Source of the DNA: Acidobacteriota bacterium
GTDB taxonomy: Bacteria > Acidobacteriota > Aminicenantia > Aminicenantales > Saccharicenantaceae
DNA length: 64,000 nt
Direction of reading: 5' to 3'
NCBI GenBank assembly: GCA_028749115.1
Contig: JAQURD010000001.1
Span: 214,218 to 278,217, forward strand
Positions 1 through 8,949 of the stretch are shown in pieces. The position numbers and the translations under genes are program-made. The notes below the pieces were generated by a model, which worked only from the letters and a program-made list of their open reading frames with translations, did not search any database and was not told the origin of the DNA. Within the stretch, counting starts at the first letter, position 1. Every line of letters begins with the position of its first letter.

Positions 1-97
1 AAAGCGAAATAGATCTGGCTACCAGGTACTTGGTCAGTTGATCAACGCCCAACCAGAATAAAATAAACAAAAAATAGAAATAATTTTTAATTTTCAT
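1..97 (-). CDS. lspA: Signal peptidase II (lipoprotein signal peptidase), N-terminal part only
   Basis: The first 32 codons of a gene that runs off the left edge of the window. The translation is a hydrophobic first helix followed by GVDQLTKYLV, the conserved first motif of type II signal peptidases, the inner-membrane aspartyl proteases that cut prolipoproteins. The ATG lies at 95-97 inside the last codons of ileS, an 11-bp overlap. The order ileS then lspA is a common bacterial arrangement and supports the call. Both catalytic aspartates lie beyond the window. Several lipoproteins in this window would be its substrates. Confidence 0.85.
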   Translation of the reverse strand, partial: MKIKNYFYFLFILFWLGVDQLTKYLVARSISL

Positions 98-2876
98 TTA
101 TCTTATAATCCGCCTTGAGTACCTGAAGACAGCGGGCACAAACCTGCGGGTAATCAGGATCCTCACCAACAGTGGTTGAAAAATTCCAGCACCGTTCACA
201 TTTCTGTCCGGCTGCCCGGCCTACCATGATTTTCAATTCATTAGTAGAGACCGGTTCAACGCCGACCGCGGAAACAATGAAAATCATGGGTAAGTCTGGC
301 CAGAATTCAGCTAACAGATCAAAATCCCCGGGCGGTGCTTGAATGACAATCTGTGCCTCCAGCGAATTTCCCACCAGTTTGTCTTCCCGCGCCTTTTCTA
401 GTTCTTTTTGAACTTCAGCTCTTATGTGCAGCAACCGCCCAACCTTCTTCATACTGTCATCAGCCAGCCAGGCCTTTTTCTCTTCAGGAAAAGTGCTAAG
501 ATGAACCGACTCTTCTTTTCCAGGGTAAGCCGGCATGACCTCCCAGGCCTCTTCACTGGTAAAAGGTACAATTGGAGCCATCAGGCGGAGAGTATTATTT
601 AGAATTTGAAACATAGCTGTCTGCCCGGAACGCCTCTCAGCCGACCTGGTTCCAGAGCAATACATCCTGTCTTTTATAACATCAAGATAAAATGCGCTCA
701 GGTCAACAGTAAAGAAATTATAAAGAGTATGAAAAACAATATGAAATTCATATTGATCATAAGCTTCCACCACTCTACTGGCCACCTGATGCCCTCTCTC
801 CAGGATCCAGCGGTCAAGCCAGTGAAGTTTCCCGGAAGGAATCATGTCCTCAGCCGGCTTAAAATCAGACAGATTGCCCAGAAGAAACCGCCAGGTATTT
901 CTAATTTTCCTGTAAGCTTCCACCAGGCGCTGAAGAATTTCCTGGCCAAAGCGAGCGTCCTCTTTATAATTGAGCATGGCTACCCAGAGCCTCAATATTT
1001 CAGCACCATGCTGCTTAATGATTTCTCCCGGTTCAATAACATTGCCAAGCGATTTAGACATGGCCCGACCCTGTTCATCTAATACAAAACCATGGGTCAG
1101 GCAGGTTTTAAAAGGCGAGCCCCGGCGTGCCCCCACGCCAATCACCAGGGAACTATTAAACCAGCCGCGATACTGGTCATGTCCCTCGACATAGAGATCC
1201 GCTGGCCAGGGAAGTTCCGGCTTTTTTCCCAGCAGGCCATGACTTGCTCCGGACTCAAACCAGACATCGAGAATATTATTTTCTTTTCTGAACTGGCTTG
1301 AATGGCACACCGGACATTTTGTCTCTGGAGGCAGCAGTTCAGAAGCTTCTTTCTTAAACCAGGCATTTGATCCTTCTTTCTCAAAAATATCGGCTACAAA
1401 ATTGGTCGTGCGCTCATCCGCCAGAATCTGACCGCAGTTTTCACAATAAAAAGCAGGAATGGGGACTCCCCAGGACCTCTGTCTGGAAATGCACCAATCA
1501 GGCCGAGCGGACATCATATTGGCTATTCTTTCCTCGCCCCAGTATGGAATCCACCTGACTTTTTTTATCTCATCAAGGACATTTTCCCTCAGGTTGCTTT
1601 TATCCATAGAAATGAACCACTGTTCGGTTGCTCTGAAAATAACCGGATTTTTGCATCTCCAGCAATGGGGATAGGAGTGGCTGATTTCGTCTGTCTTAAG
1701 AAGTGTCCCTTCCTTTTTCATATCTTCAATAATCAGGGCATTGGCCTGGAAAACGTTCATCCGGCTATATTTTTCCACCTGAGGTAAAAACTTACCTTCC
1801 TCATCCACAGGCGTATAAATATCAAGCCCATAGGCCAGTCCAGTCAGATAATCATCATAACCGTGACCTGGCGCGGTATGAACGCAGCCGGTTCCATCCT
1901 CCAGGGTGACATAATCAGCCAGGACAAGCAGAGACTCACGATCAATAAAAGGGTGTTTTGCCTTGAGGCCTTCCAGCTTCCTCCCGGGAAAAACCGCTAG
2001 TTCCTTATAATCTCTAAAGCCAAGCTCCTTAGCAACCACGGGCAGAAGCCGCCGGGCAATAATATAAGCTTCCTCTCCGGCTTCAACCGCTACGTATTCA
2101 TACTCTGGGTGAACGGCGATGGCCAGGTTAGCCGGCAGAGTCCAGGGGGTCGTTGTCCAGATAATAACCGAGACCTTTTTCCCTTTAAGAGCCGGGAATT
2201 CCTGAGACAAATCTGAAATCAAAGGAAACTTGACATAGATCGAAGGTGATTTGGTATCTTTATATTCAATCTCCGCCTCAGCCAGAGCTGTTTGACAGTG
2301 CAAACACCAGTGAACCGGCCTTTTGCCTTTATAAACATTACCAGAGGCAAAGAAAGCCGAGAGCATTCTCAAAATATCAGCTTCATATTCCGGGTTCATG
2401 GTCAAATAGGGCTTTGACCATTCCCCGAAAACCCCTAAGCGTTTAAATTCCTCTCTCTGAATATCAATAAATTTCAGGGCATACTGACGGCATTCTTCCC
2501 TTATCTCAATTATTGACATCTCCTTCTTTTTTGAGCCGAGGAGCTGATCTAGCCTGATTTCAATGGGCAGGCCGTGGCAATCCCAGCCAGGAATGTAAGG
2601 AGAAAAATAGCCTCGCATCGTTTTAGATTTAACAATGAAATCCTTAAGAATCTTATTGAGAGCTGTGCCTAAATGTATATGGCCATTGGCATAAGGCGGA
2701 CCATCATGAAGGATAAATGCCGGTTGGCCTGTCCGGCTGGCTATAATTTTATGATAAAGATCAATTTTCTCCCACTTTTTTTGAATCTCAGGCTCCTTTT
2801 GAACCAGTTGGGCTTTCATAGCAAAGGAAGTCTGAGGCAAGTTCAGAGTCTTTTTTAGATCACTCTTCTCAGCCAT
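87..2876 (-). CDS. ileS: Isoleucyl-tRNA synthetase
   Basis: Class I aminoacyl-tRNA synthetase that charges tRNA-Ile in the cytoplasm. At 929 residues it has the usual bacterial length. The HIGH motif appears as HIHLG at residues 66-70, after PPYANG. The second class I signature is AMSKS near residue 608, where most homologues have KMSKS. The central WTTTPWTLPAN segment belongs to the editing (CP1) domain. A C-terminal zinc finger with two CxxC pairs (CERC and CARC) lies in the last 40 residues, as in bacterial-type IleRS. The start has a TGGAG ribosome binding site about nine bases upstream. It is probably co-transcribed with nadC-nadB upstream and lspA downstream. Confidence 0.97.
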   Translation of the reverse strand: MAEKSDLKKTLNLPQTSFAMKAQLVQKEPEIQKKWEKIDLYHKIIASRTGQPAFILHDGPPYANGHIHLGTALNKILKDFIVKSKTMRGYFSPYIPGWDCHGLPIEIRLDQLLGSKKKEMSIIEIREECRQYALKFIDIQREEFKRLGVFGEWSKPYLTMNPEYEADILRMLSAFFASGNVYKGKRPVHWCLHCQTALAEAEIEYKDTKSPSIYVKFPLISDLSQEFPALKGKKVSVIIWTTTPWTLPANLAIAVHPEYEYVAVEAGEEAYIIARRLLPVVAKELGFRDYKELAVFPGRKLEGLKAKHPFIDRESLLVLADYVTLEDGTGCVHTAPGHGYDDYLTGLAYGLDIYTPVDEEGKFLPQVEKYSRMNVFQANALIIEDMKKEGTLLKTDEISHSYPHCWRCKNPVIFRATEQWFISMDKSNLRENVLDEIKKVRWIPYWGEERIANMMSARPDWCISRQRSWGVPIPAFYCENCGQILADERTTNFVADIFEKEGSNAWFKKEASELLPPETKCPVCHSSQFRKENNILDVWFESGASHGLLGKKPELPWPADLYVEGHDQYRGWFNSSLVIGVGARRGSPFKTCLTHGFVLDEQGRAMSKSLGNVIEPGEIIKQHGAEILRLWVAMLNYKEDARFGQEILQRLVEAYRKIRNTWRFLLGNLSDFKPAEDMIPSGKLHWLDRWILERGHQVASRVVEAYDQYEFHIVFHTLYNFFTVDLSAFYLDVIKDRMYCSGTRSAERRSGQTAMFQILNNTLRLMAPIVPFTSEEAWEVMPAYPGKEESVHLSTFPEEKKAWLADDSMKKVGRLLHIRAEVQKELEKAREDKLVGNSLEAQIVIQAPPGDFDLLAEFWPDLPMIFIVSAVGVEPVSTNELKIMVGRAAGQKCERCWNFSTTVGEDPDYPQVCARCLQVLKADYKINEN

Positions 2877-2979
2877 TAACTTAACTCCAGCCGTTACTAA
2901 ATTTTTCTTATTATAAAACAGGTCAGCCCAAACTGCCAGATTTTCGGGTGACTTTTTTGAAATGGACTTCAGAAGCGGG

Positions 2980-4560
2980 TTAGTCCAGCCGAAAATGGGC
3001 TCCCCTGCTTTCGGGATTGGCCAGAGCTGCCAGGGTAATCATCAAGGCTACCTGTAAGCCGTGTCTGAGTTCTACCAGTTGTGGATCCATCGGGGCTTCC
3101 TGATAAAACTTATCCACCCGGTGCTTCAAGTATTCAAGATCAGCCCGAGCTCTTTCCAGACGCTTGGCTGTCCGGATAATACCGGCATAATTCCACATGG
3201 TCGAACGGATGGTGGCCCAGTCCTGGTAGATTAAAGCTGGATCAATAGGCTCTTCCTGTTCAGGGTAACGCCAGGAACGGATATGGCCGGGATAACCGCT
3301 AAGTGCCGGTTCAAAGTGTTCGGCTAAATACCTGGCTACTATGATCCCCCAGACCAGTCCTTCCAGTAGAGAAGTTGAAGCCAGCCGGTTGGCCCCATGA
3401 AGCCCGGTACAGGCCACTTCACCAACAGCAAAAAGCCGCGGTAACGAAGAACGGCCACACGTATCGACCAGGACGCCGCCGCAGCAGAAGTGGGCAGCTG
3501 GTACAACCGGGATAGGCTGCCGGGTAATATCGATGCCATAGCCAAGGCAGGTGCGATAAATATAGGGGAACCTCTTCTTGATATCAACCCGGGTATGTCC
3601 AGCCAGATCTAGCAAGACAAAATTGGAATTAGTATTAATCATTTCCTGATAAATGGCCCTGGTAACTTCATCCCGGGGAGCTAAATCTCTGAGCGGACTG
3701 TATTTTTCCATGAATGTCCGTCCATCTCTTGTTTTTAATCTGGCTCCTTCCCCTCTGACCGATTCAGAAATTAAAAAATTATCAGCTTCACGGTGATACA
3801 GGGCAGTCGGGTGGAACTGAATATATTCCATGTTGACAATTCTGGCTCCTGCCCGCTGGGCCATGGCATAACCAGAGCCGATAGCCGTCTTCGGATTGGA
3901 AGTAAATTCAAAGATAGCTCCGCACCCACCAGTAGCCAGAATAGTATAAGCAGCAATGAACTTTTTAACCCGCCGGGATTTATTATCAAGGACATAAGCC
4001 CCAAGACAGGAAGGTTCCCGGTAGGCGGCTAAAGGATCAAGAAAATGATGAGGACTGGTCAGCAGGTCAACAGCCGTGTGGTCAAAATAAAAATGGATAT
4101 TTGGAAAATCCTTCAGCCGGTTATATAAAGCAGTAGCAATTGTCCGCCCAGTAGCATCAGCCACATGAAGGATCCGGCGGCGTGAGTGTCCGCCTTCCAG
4201 GGCATAATCGAGTTTATCAGGAGAAGAACGGGCAAAAGGTATTTTTAATTCGTTGATCAAAATCCGGTCTATAGCTTTTTTCCCTTCAGCTACCAGCAGA
4301 TCAACTGCCTCTGGACTATTAACATAATCACCTGCCTTAAGAATATCTTCTTTCAACAGTTCTGGTTGATCATCCTGCCCGAAAGAAACTATGCCTCCCT
4401 GAGCCCAAAAAGTATTTGAGCCTTCTATGCCTGGCGACTTGGCCACAATGTTTATTTCAAATCCCTGCCTGGCTGCTTCCAGAGCGGCAATGCCGCCCGC
4501 TATTCCTTCTCCAATCACCAGAAGATCAGAGTATATTTCTTCCTCGACTCGTTTGGTCAT
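2980..4560 (-). CDS. nadB: L-aspartate oxidase
   Basis: Flavoprotein that oxidises L-aspartate to iminoaspartate, the first step of de novo NAD synthesis. The N-terminal dinucleotide-binding motif is VIGEGIAGG. The GGHSRRRILHVADATGR stretch and the AAHFCCGGV motif are typical of NadB, which belongs to the succinate dehydrogenase flavoprotein family. The C-terminal helical domain is present. I chose the ATG at 4560 (526 residues). A 12-codon extension to 4596 is possible but would overlap nadC, and the chosen start has AAAAGGG upstream. The gene follows nadC by 10 bases, so the two form an operon. nadA, the usual partner, is not in the window. Confidence 0.95.
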   Translation of the reverse strand: MTKRVEEEIYSDLLVIGEGIAGGIAALEAARQGFEINIVAKSPGIEGSNTFWAQGGIVSFGQDDQPELLKEDILKAGDYVNSPEAVDLLVAEGKKAIDRILINELKIPFARSSPDKLDYALEGGHSRRRILHVADATGRTIATALYNRLKDFPNIHFYFDHTAVDLLTSPHHFLDPLAAYREPSCLGAYVLDNKSRRVKKFIAAYTILATGGCGAIFEFTSNPKTAIGSGYAMAQRAGARIVNMEYIQFHPTALYHREADNFLISESVRGEGARLKTRDGRTFMEKYSPLRDLAPRDEVTRAIYQEMINTNSNFVLLDLAGHTRVDIKKRFPYIYRTCLGYGIDITRQPIPVVPAAHFCCGGVLVDTCGRSSLPRLFAVGEVACTGLHGANRLASTSLLEGLVWGIIVARYLAEHFEPALSGYPGHIRSWRYPEQEEPIDPALIYQDWATIRSTMWNYAGIIRTAKRLERARADLEYLKHRVDKFYQEAPMDPQLVELRHGLQVALMITLAALANPESRGAHFRLD

Positions 4561-4570
4561 ACCAGCCCTT

Positions 4571-5407
4571 TTAATCAAATTCAAGTGAAATATCAACCGA
4601 ACGGAAGGAATGAGTCAGAGCTCCAACTGAAATAAAATCAACACCGGTCAGTGCCAGCTCTCTAACCGTGCTCAGGTTAACTTTACCAGAGACTTCCAGC
4701 GGAACCAGTGAAGAAACAAGTCGAACCGCTTGTCTGATCAAACTCAACTCCATATTATCAAGCATGATAATATCCGCTCCCCCCTCGAGCGCCTCTTCCA
4801 CCTCTTCTAGATTGGTTGCCTCAATTTCTATTTTTATCCCCGGTCTTACCTGCTTTTTGGCTTTTTCCAGGGCAGCCTTTATTCCCCCGGCCAGTCTGAT
4901 ATGATTGTCCTTAATGAGCATCATATCTGACAGGCTCATTCGATGATTTTTCCCGCCACCAATCCGGACCGCATATTTTTCAAGCTCCCTCCAGCCAGGA
5001 GTTGTCTTCCTGGTATCCAGGATAGAAGCTCTTGTCCCTTTTACCTCTTCAACAAAAGTCCTGGTAATGGTAGCAATCCCTGACAATCTCTGAAGAAAAT
5101 TCAAGGCGCTTCTTTCAGCTTTTAAGACTGAAACAGCTGGACCAGAAAAGTCAGCCAGAATATCCCCTCCCCTGAATTCATAGCCATCTTTTTTAGCGTT
5201 TCTTAATTCAATGGCCGGGTCAACGGCTGCCATCAGTCTGGCCGCCACTTCCAGACCAGCCAGTACCCCGTTTTCTTTAGCCAGGAAAACCCCGGAAGCC
5301 AGATACCCCGGGGAAACAATAGCTTCAGTAGTAATATCACCAGCAGGCAGGTCCTCATCCAGAGCCAGAGCAATCAAGGCGTCAAGTTTTTTAAGATTTA
5401 CATCCAT
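4571..5407 (-). CDS. nadC: Nicotinate-nucleotide pyrophosphorylase (carboxylating)
   Basis: Quinolinate phosphoribosyltransferase, which makes nicotinate mononucleotide from quinolinate and PRPP. At 278 residues it has the normal length. Diagnostic motifs are LDTRKTTPG, the RIGGGKNHR loop and LIKDNH, followed by the EIEA and MLDNM strands of the barrel active site. It is the first gene of the nadC-nadB unit. A strong sigma-70 promoter ends nine bases before the ATG, and there is no Shine-Dalgarno sequence, so the mRNA leader would be only about three bases long. Confidence 0.96.
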   Translation of the reverse strand: MDVNLKKLDALIALALDEDLPAGDITTEAIVSPGYLASGVFLAKENGVLAGLEVAARLMAAVDPAIELRNAKKDGYEFRGGDILADFSGPAVSVLKAERSALNFLQRLSGIATITRTFVEEVKGTRASILDTRKTTPGWRELEKYAVRIGGGKNHRMSLSDMMLIKDNHIRLAGGIKAALEKAKKQVRPGIKIEIEATNLEEVEEALEGGADIIMLDNMELSLIRQAVRLVSSLVPLEVSGKVNLSTVRELALTGVDFISVGALTHSFRSVDISLEFD

Positions 5408-5416
5408 GAGATGTTG

Positions 5417-5445
5417 ATTATATGAATTGTTTCCTGATGAGTCAA
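5417..5445 (-). promoter_or_regulatory. Sigma-70 promoter of nadC-nadB
   Basis: On the minus strand TTGACT (5440-5445), a 17-base spacer and TATAAT (5417-5422). Predicted transcription start is near 5410, about three bases before the nadC ATG at 5407. Confidence 0.65.
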
Positions 5446-5571
5446 TAAAGGAACATATCTAAAGACAGTGCCCCGTGGTTTCTCTTGATTATCTTGATTA
5501 TTCAGATGATTTATGGCAAAATAATTTTTAATTTTTCTTGTTGGGTGCTAACAAAATTGAATAAGAGATTG

Positions 5572-6996
5572 ATGAGCAACTCTGTCTATCAATATCCTCT
5601 CCGCCTGGATACTTCTCTTCTTAAAAAAGTTCTGATGGACGCCTTGAGCAGCGGCGGTGATTTTGCTGATTTATTCATTGAATACCGGACATCTCTGTCA
5701 ATTTCCATGGAAGAAGACTTAATAAAAGAAACAGATGAAAACCTGAGCATGGGATTGGGTATCAGGGTAATTAAAAAAGAACGGACTGGCTATGCTTATA
5801 CTAATGACCTGGACGAAGAAAAACTCATAGAGGCAGCCAGACTGGCGGCAGCCATTGCCGGGACAGGAAAGCCACCTCAGAAAAATATTCGTTTCAAGCC
5901 GGTCAAGGCCAAAAGCCAGGCGGTCAGGGTTAAAAACCTGGCCACTGCTTCTTCCCTGGCAGAAAAGATTGACCTGGTCAGGAGGGCTTACCAGTCCGCT
6001 CTGAATTATGAACGGGCCATAAAAAAAGTACAGGTAACTTACAGGGAATCTACTCAGCATGTCTGGATACTAAATTCAGAAGGGTTATCAATTAAAGACT
6101 GCCGGCCGATGGTCAAGCTAGCTGTTCGATCCCTGGCAGAAAAGTCCGGACGCCGTGAAGCCGGCTATTATGGGGGCGGAGGCCGGGTCGGCCTGGAGTT
6201 CTTCAATCAGTCGCTGGCACCTGAGGCGATTGGAGAAGAGTCGGCTCGTGAAGCTTGCCTGTTGCTGGAAGCGGTTGAGCCCCCAGCCGGACAATGGCCA
6301 GTGATTCTATCTCCAGGGCATAGCGGGGTGCTGGTTCATGAAGCAGTTGGACATCTCCTTGAGGCTGATTTTATCAGGAAAAAGACTTCAATTTTCTGGG
6401 ATAAGCTCGGCCAGCAGGTAGCTTCCGGACAGATAACCATTTATGATGATCCGACCATCCCTGGTTTTCGCGGCTCATATAATATTGATGATGAAGGGAC
6501 CCCGGCGGAAAAGACTCTTCTGGTCGAGAAAGGCTCCATCAGAGATTTCCTTTATGATAAGCTTTCGGCCAGGTTAATGGAGAAAAAGGCCAACGGACAC
6601 GGGCGCAGAGAAGATTTTACCAACTGGCCGCTACCAAGAATGAGTAACACATATATTGCCCGGGGAGAATATTCACCGGGGGAAATAATCAAGTCAGTCA
6701 AAAAGGGTTTTTATGTCAACCATCTGTCAGGTGGCCAGGTGGAAGATTCTGGCCAGTTTACTTTTTCTATCAGCCTTGGTTTTCTTATTGAAAACGGCCG
6801 GCTGACCAGGCCGGTTAAACAGGCGACCCTGATCGGCAATAACCTGGACATTCTCCAAAAAGTGGAAATGGTCGGCTCAGATCTCGAATTTGGGCTGCAG
6901 ACAGCAACCTGCGGTAAGGAGAGTCAGGAAGTCCCGGTTAACGATGGCTGTCCAACGATGAAAATTACCCGCATGACTATAGGAGGACAGCCATGA
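5572..6996 (+). CDS. tldD: TldD-type metalloprotease subunit
   Basis: Subunit of the TldD/TldE heterodimeric metalloprotease, which degrades or matures small peptides in the cytoplasm. The zinc-binding HExxxH motif is seen as HEAVGH in VLVHEAVGHLLEADF, followed by the conserved DDEGTPA region and a glycine-rich C-terminal half. I chose the ATG at 5572 (474 residues, the usual size). An upstream in-frame ATG at 5485 would add 29 residues of non-conserved, AT-rich sequence. The stop overlaps the tldE start by four bases, indicating translational coupling. Confidence 0.93.
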   Translation: MSNSVYQYPLRLDTSLLKKVLMDALSSGGDFADLFIEYRTSLSISMEEDLIKETDENLSMGLGIRVIKKERTGYAYTNDLDEEKLIEAARLAAAIAGTGKPPQKNIRFKPVKAKSQAVRVKNLATASSLAEKIDLVRRAYQSALNYERAIKKVQVTYRESTQHVWILNSEGLSIKDCRPMVKLAVRSLAEKSGRREAGYYGGGGRVGLEFFNQSLAPEAIGEESAREACLLLEAVEPPAGQWPVILSPGHSGVLVHEAVGHLLEADFIRKKTSIFWDKLGQQVASGQITIYDDPTIPGFRGSYNIDDEGTPAEKTLLVEKGSIRDFLYDKLSARLMEKKANGHGRREDFTNWPLPRMSNTYIARGEYSPGEIIKSVKKGFYVNHLSGGQVEDSGQFTFSISLGFLIENGRLTRPVKQATLIGNNLDILQKVEMVGSDLEFGLQTATCGKESQEVPVNDGCPTMKITRMTIGGQP

Positions 6997-8342
6997 AAAG
7001 GCAGAACAAGAAAAATAATAACTTCAGATTGCTGGCTGAGGAGCTGATCGATTTTGGAGGCCACAAAGGAGCTGATGAAATTGAGGTCACCATCTACGAT
7101 GGCCGTGAATTCGAAGTTCAAGCCAGGCAGGGACAGGTGGAGAATCTCATTCAGGCAGATTCTAAATATTGCTCGGTGCGGATTTTTAAAGATAAAAGAA
7201 CAGCTTCTTTTAGCACTTCCGATCTTTCCCGGCCGGCACTTCATTCTCTGATTGAAAAAGCTGTCAAGAGGGCCAGCCAGACTCAAGCTGATGAATTTTC
7301 TGGTCTGCCAGAAGACCCTAAATATAAAGTTGAAGAGTTATCATTAAAACTCTTTGACCCGGCGCTGACTGAACTAAAACCCAAAGAAAAAATAAAGCTG
7401 GCGGCAGAAACAGAAAAAATAGGCCTGGCTGACAGGCGAATCACAAATTCCTTCGGAGCCCGTTTGGTCACCAATGAACTTAAAACCTTTCTGGTCAACT
7501 CCAATGGTTTTAGCGGCAACTATCTTCAGACTTACTCCAGCCTGAGTCTTGGCCTGCAGGCTGGTCAGGGAAATCAATTAGTTGAAGATTACTGGTTTTC
7601 CGCTGCCCGCCATTTTAAAGATCTGGCTTCTCCTAAAGAAATAGCCAGAAAGGCAATCAACAGAACTGTGCGTCAGCTTCATCCCCGCCAGCTAAAGACC
7701 CAAAAAGTTCCTGTTATTTTTGAGCCAATGATGACTTCCTGGCTACTAAGTTTTCTTTTTCATTGTCTGTCGGGCCAGGCTGTCTATCAGAAAACTTCTT
7801 TTCTGGCAGGTAGGCTCGGAGAAAAGATAGGGAATAAAAACCTAACCATCATTGATAACGGTCTGCTGCCTGGAAAACTTGGCTCAAGACCATTTGATGC
7901 CGAAGGAGTTCCTCCTCAAAAAACAACTGTTATTGAGGCAGGATATTTAAAGCACTTTCTCTGCAATACCTATGCCGGGAGAAAGCTGGGCCTGAGTTCC
8001 ACTGGCAATGCTGATGGAAACGGCATCGGGCCAAATAATTTTTATCTTAAACGGGGAACTTATTCTCCAGATGAAATTATCAGCTCGACCAGAAAGGGCC
8101 TGTTACTGACCAGGACAATAGGACAGGGGCTCAATCCTGTAACCGGAGATATTTCCCGGGGCGCTTTTGGCCTGTGGATCCAGGATGGTCGAATAGCCTT
8201 TCCCGTGTCTGAAATCACTATTGCCGGTAATCTGGGCGAAATATTGAACTCTATAGAAATGATTGGCTCTGACCTGAATTTTTATAGCCCGGTCTGTGGC
8301 CCGACCATCAAGGTAGCTGAAATGACAGTGGCCGGTTCCTAA
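6993..8342 (+). CDS. tldE: TldE/PmbA-type protease subunit
   Basis: Partner subunit of TldD, of the PmbA/TldE family (449 residues). The position that holds HExxxH in TldD is FHCLSG here, so the metal-binding residues are missing, as is normal for TldE. The shared C-terminal core is present (DNGLLPG, FDAEGVPPQ, a glycine-rich NGIGPNN loop). It overlaps tldD by the ATGA sequence at 6993-6996. Its stop codon also overlaps the stop of the convergent nitroreductase gene by four bases, leaving no room for a terminator between them. Confidence 0.92.
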   Translation: MKRQNKKNNNFRLLAEELIDFGGHKGADEIEVTIYDGREFEVQARQGQVENLIQADSKYCSVRIFKDKRTASFSTSDLSRPALHSLIEKAVKRASQTQADEFSGLPEDPKYKVEELSLKLFDPALTELKPKEKIKLAAETEKIGLADRRITNSFGARLVTNELKTFLVNSNGFSGNYLQTYSSLSLGLQAGQGNQLVEDYWFSAARHFKDLASPKEIARKAINRTVRQLHPRQLKTQKVPVIFEPMMTSWLLSFLFHCLSGQAVYQKTSFLAGRLGEKIGNKNLTIIDNGLLPGKLGSRPFDAEGVPPQKTTVIEAGYLKHFLCNTYAGRKLGLSSTGNADGNGIGPNNFYLKRGTYSPDEIISSTRKGLLLTRTIGQGLNPVTGDISRGAFGLWIQDGRIAFPVSEITIAGNLGEILNSIEMIGSDLNFYSPVCGPTIKVAEMTVAGS

Positions 8343-8947
8343 AATTTAAAGTCCTCAGGAAATTTCTGGCCATAAAGGTTCAAATGAGCAACTTCCAGCA
8401 GGTTTCTTTTTGGCACATGCAGACAAGCATTTTCATCTTTCCAGTATTTAACTGAACCGCTATAGTTTTCCACAACTGGCTGCTCTGCCGGGTAGCCAAG
8501 GGCAATGACTGAATCAATTTTAAGTGTTTCAGGCAGCCCCAGAACAGGACAAAGTCTGTCACGGTCAATAGAGATCAGCCAGCAACTGCCCAGTCCAGCA
8601 GCAAGTCCACCCAGGATAATATTTTCGGCGGCTGCTCCAACATCATATTCAAAACCTTTAGTCCGGATCAGACTATTAACCAGAATAATGATATAAGCAG
8701 TTGGTTCCTGCCCTGGTTGTGGATCGCCAGCCGGGTTTATATAGGCCGCCCAGCGCAGGCAGGAAAATACCACCTTTCTGATTTGCTGATCAGTCACCGC
8801 CAGGAACTCCAGTGGTTGAAGGTTGGAGGCTGAAGGAGCCAGATGCCCGAGATCAATCAGTTTATATAAGATTTCAAGAGAAACTTCCCGTGGCTGAAAC
8901 TGGCGGATGGTTCTCCTCTTTCTGATTAAATTCATGAGATTTTCCAT
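8339..8947 (-). CDS. Nitroreductase family FMN oxidoreductase
   Basis: A 202-residue protein with the nitroreductase fold: an N-terminal RKRRTIRQF motif that binds the FMN phosphate, the LAPSASNLQP loop, and the GLGSCWL segment of the substrate pocket. Such enzymes reduce nitro compounds, quinones or flavins with NAD(P)H in the cytoplasm; the true substrate cannot be read from sequence. The start has GAGGAG as ribosome binding site. It follows the MFS transporter by two bases on the same strand, so the two genes are co-transcribed. Confidence 0.88.
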   Translation of the reverse strand: MENLMNLIRKRRTIRQFQPREVSLEILYKLIDLGHLAPSASNLQPLEFLAVTDQQIRKVVFSCLRWAAYINPAGDPQPGQEPTAYIIILVNSLIRTKGFEYDVGAAAENIILGGLAAGLGSCWLISIDRDRLCPVLGLPETLKIDSVIALGYPAEQPVVENYSGSVKYWKDENACLHVPKRNLLEVAHLNLYGQKFPEDFKF

Positions 8948-8949
8948 TT

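Noticed and set aside
8405-8425. TGGCAC inside the nitroreductase gene as a sigma-54 promoter
   Set aside because: No TTGC at the required distance, and the site is intragenic. Other TGGCAC occurrences in the window failed in the same way.
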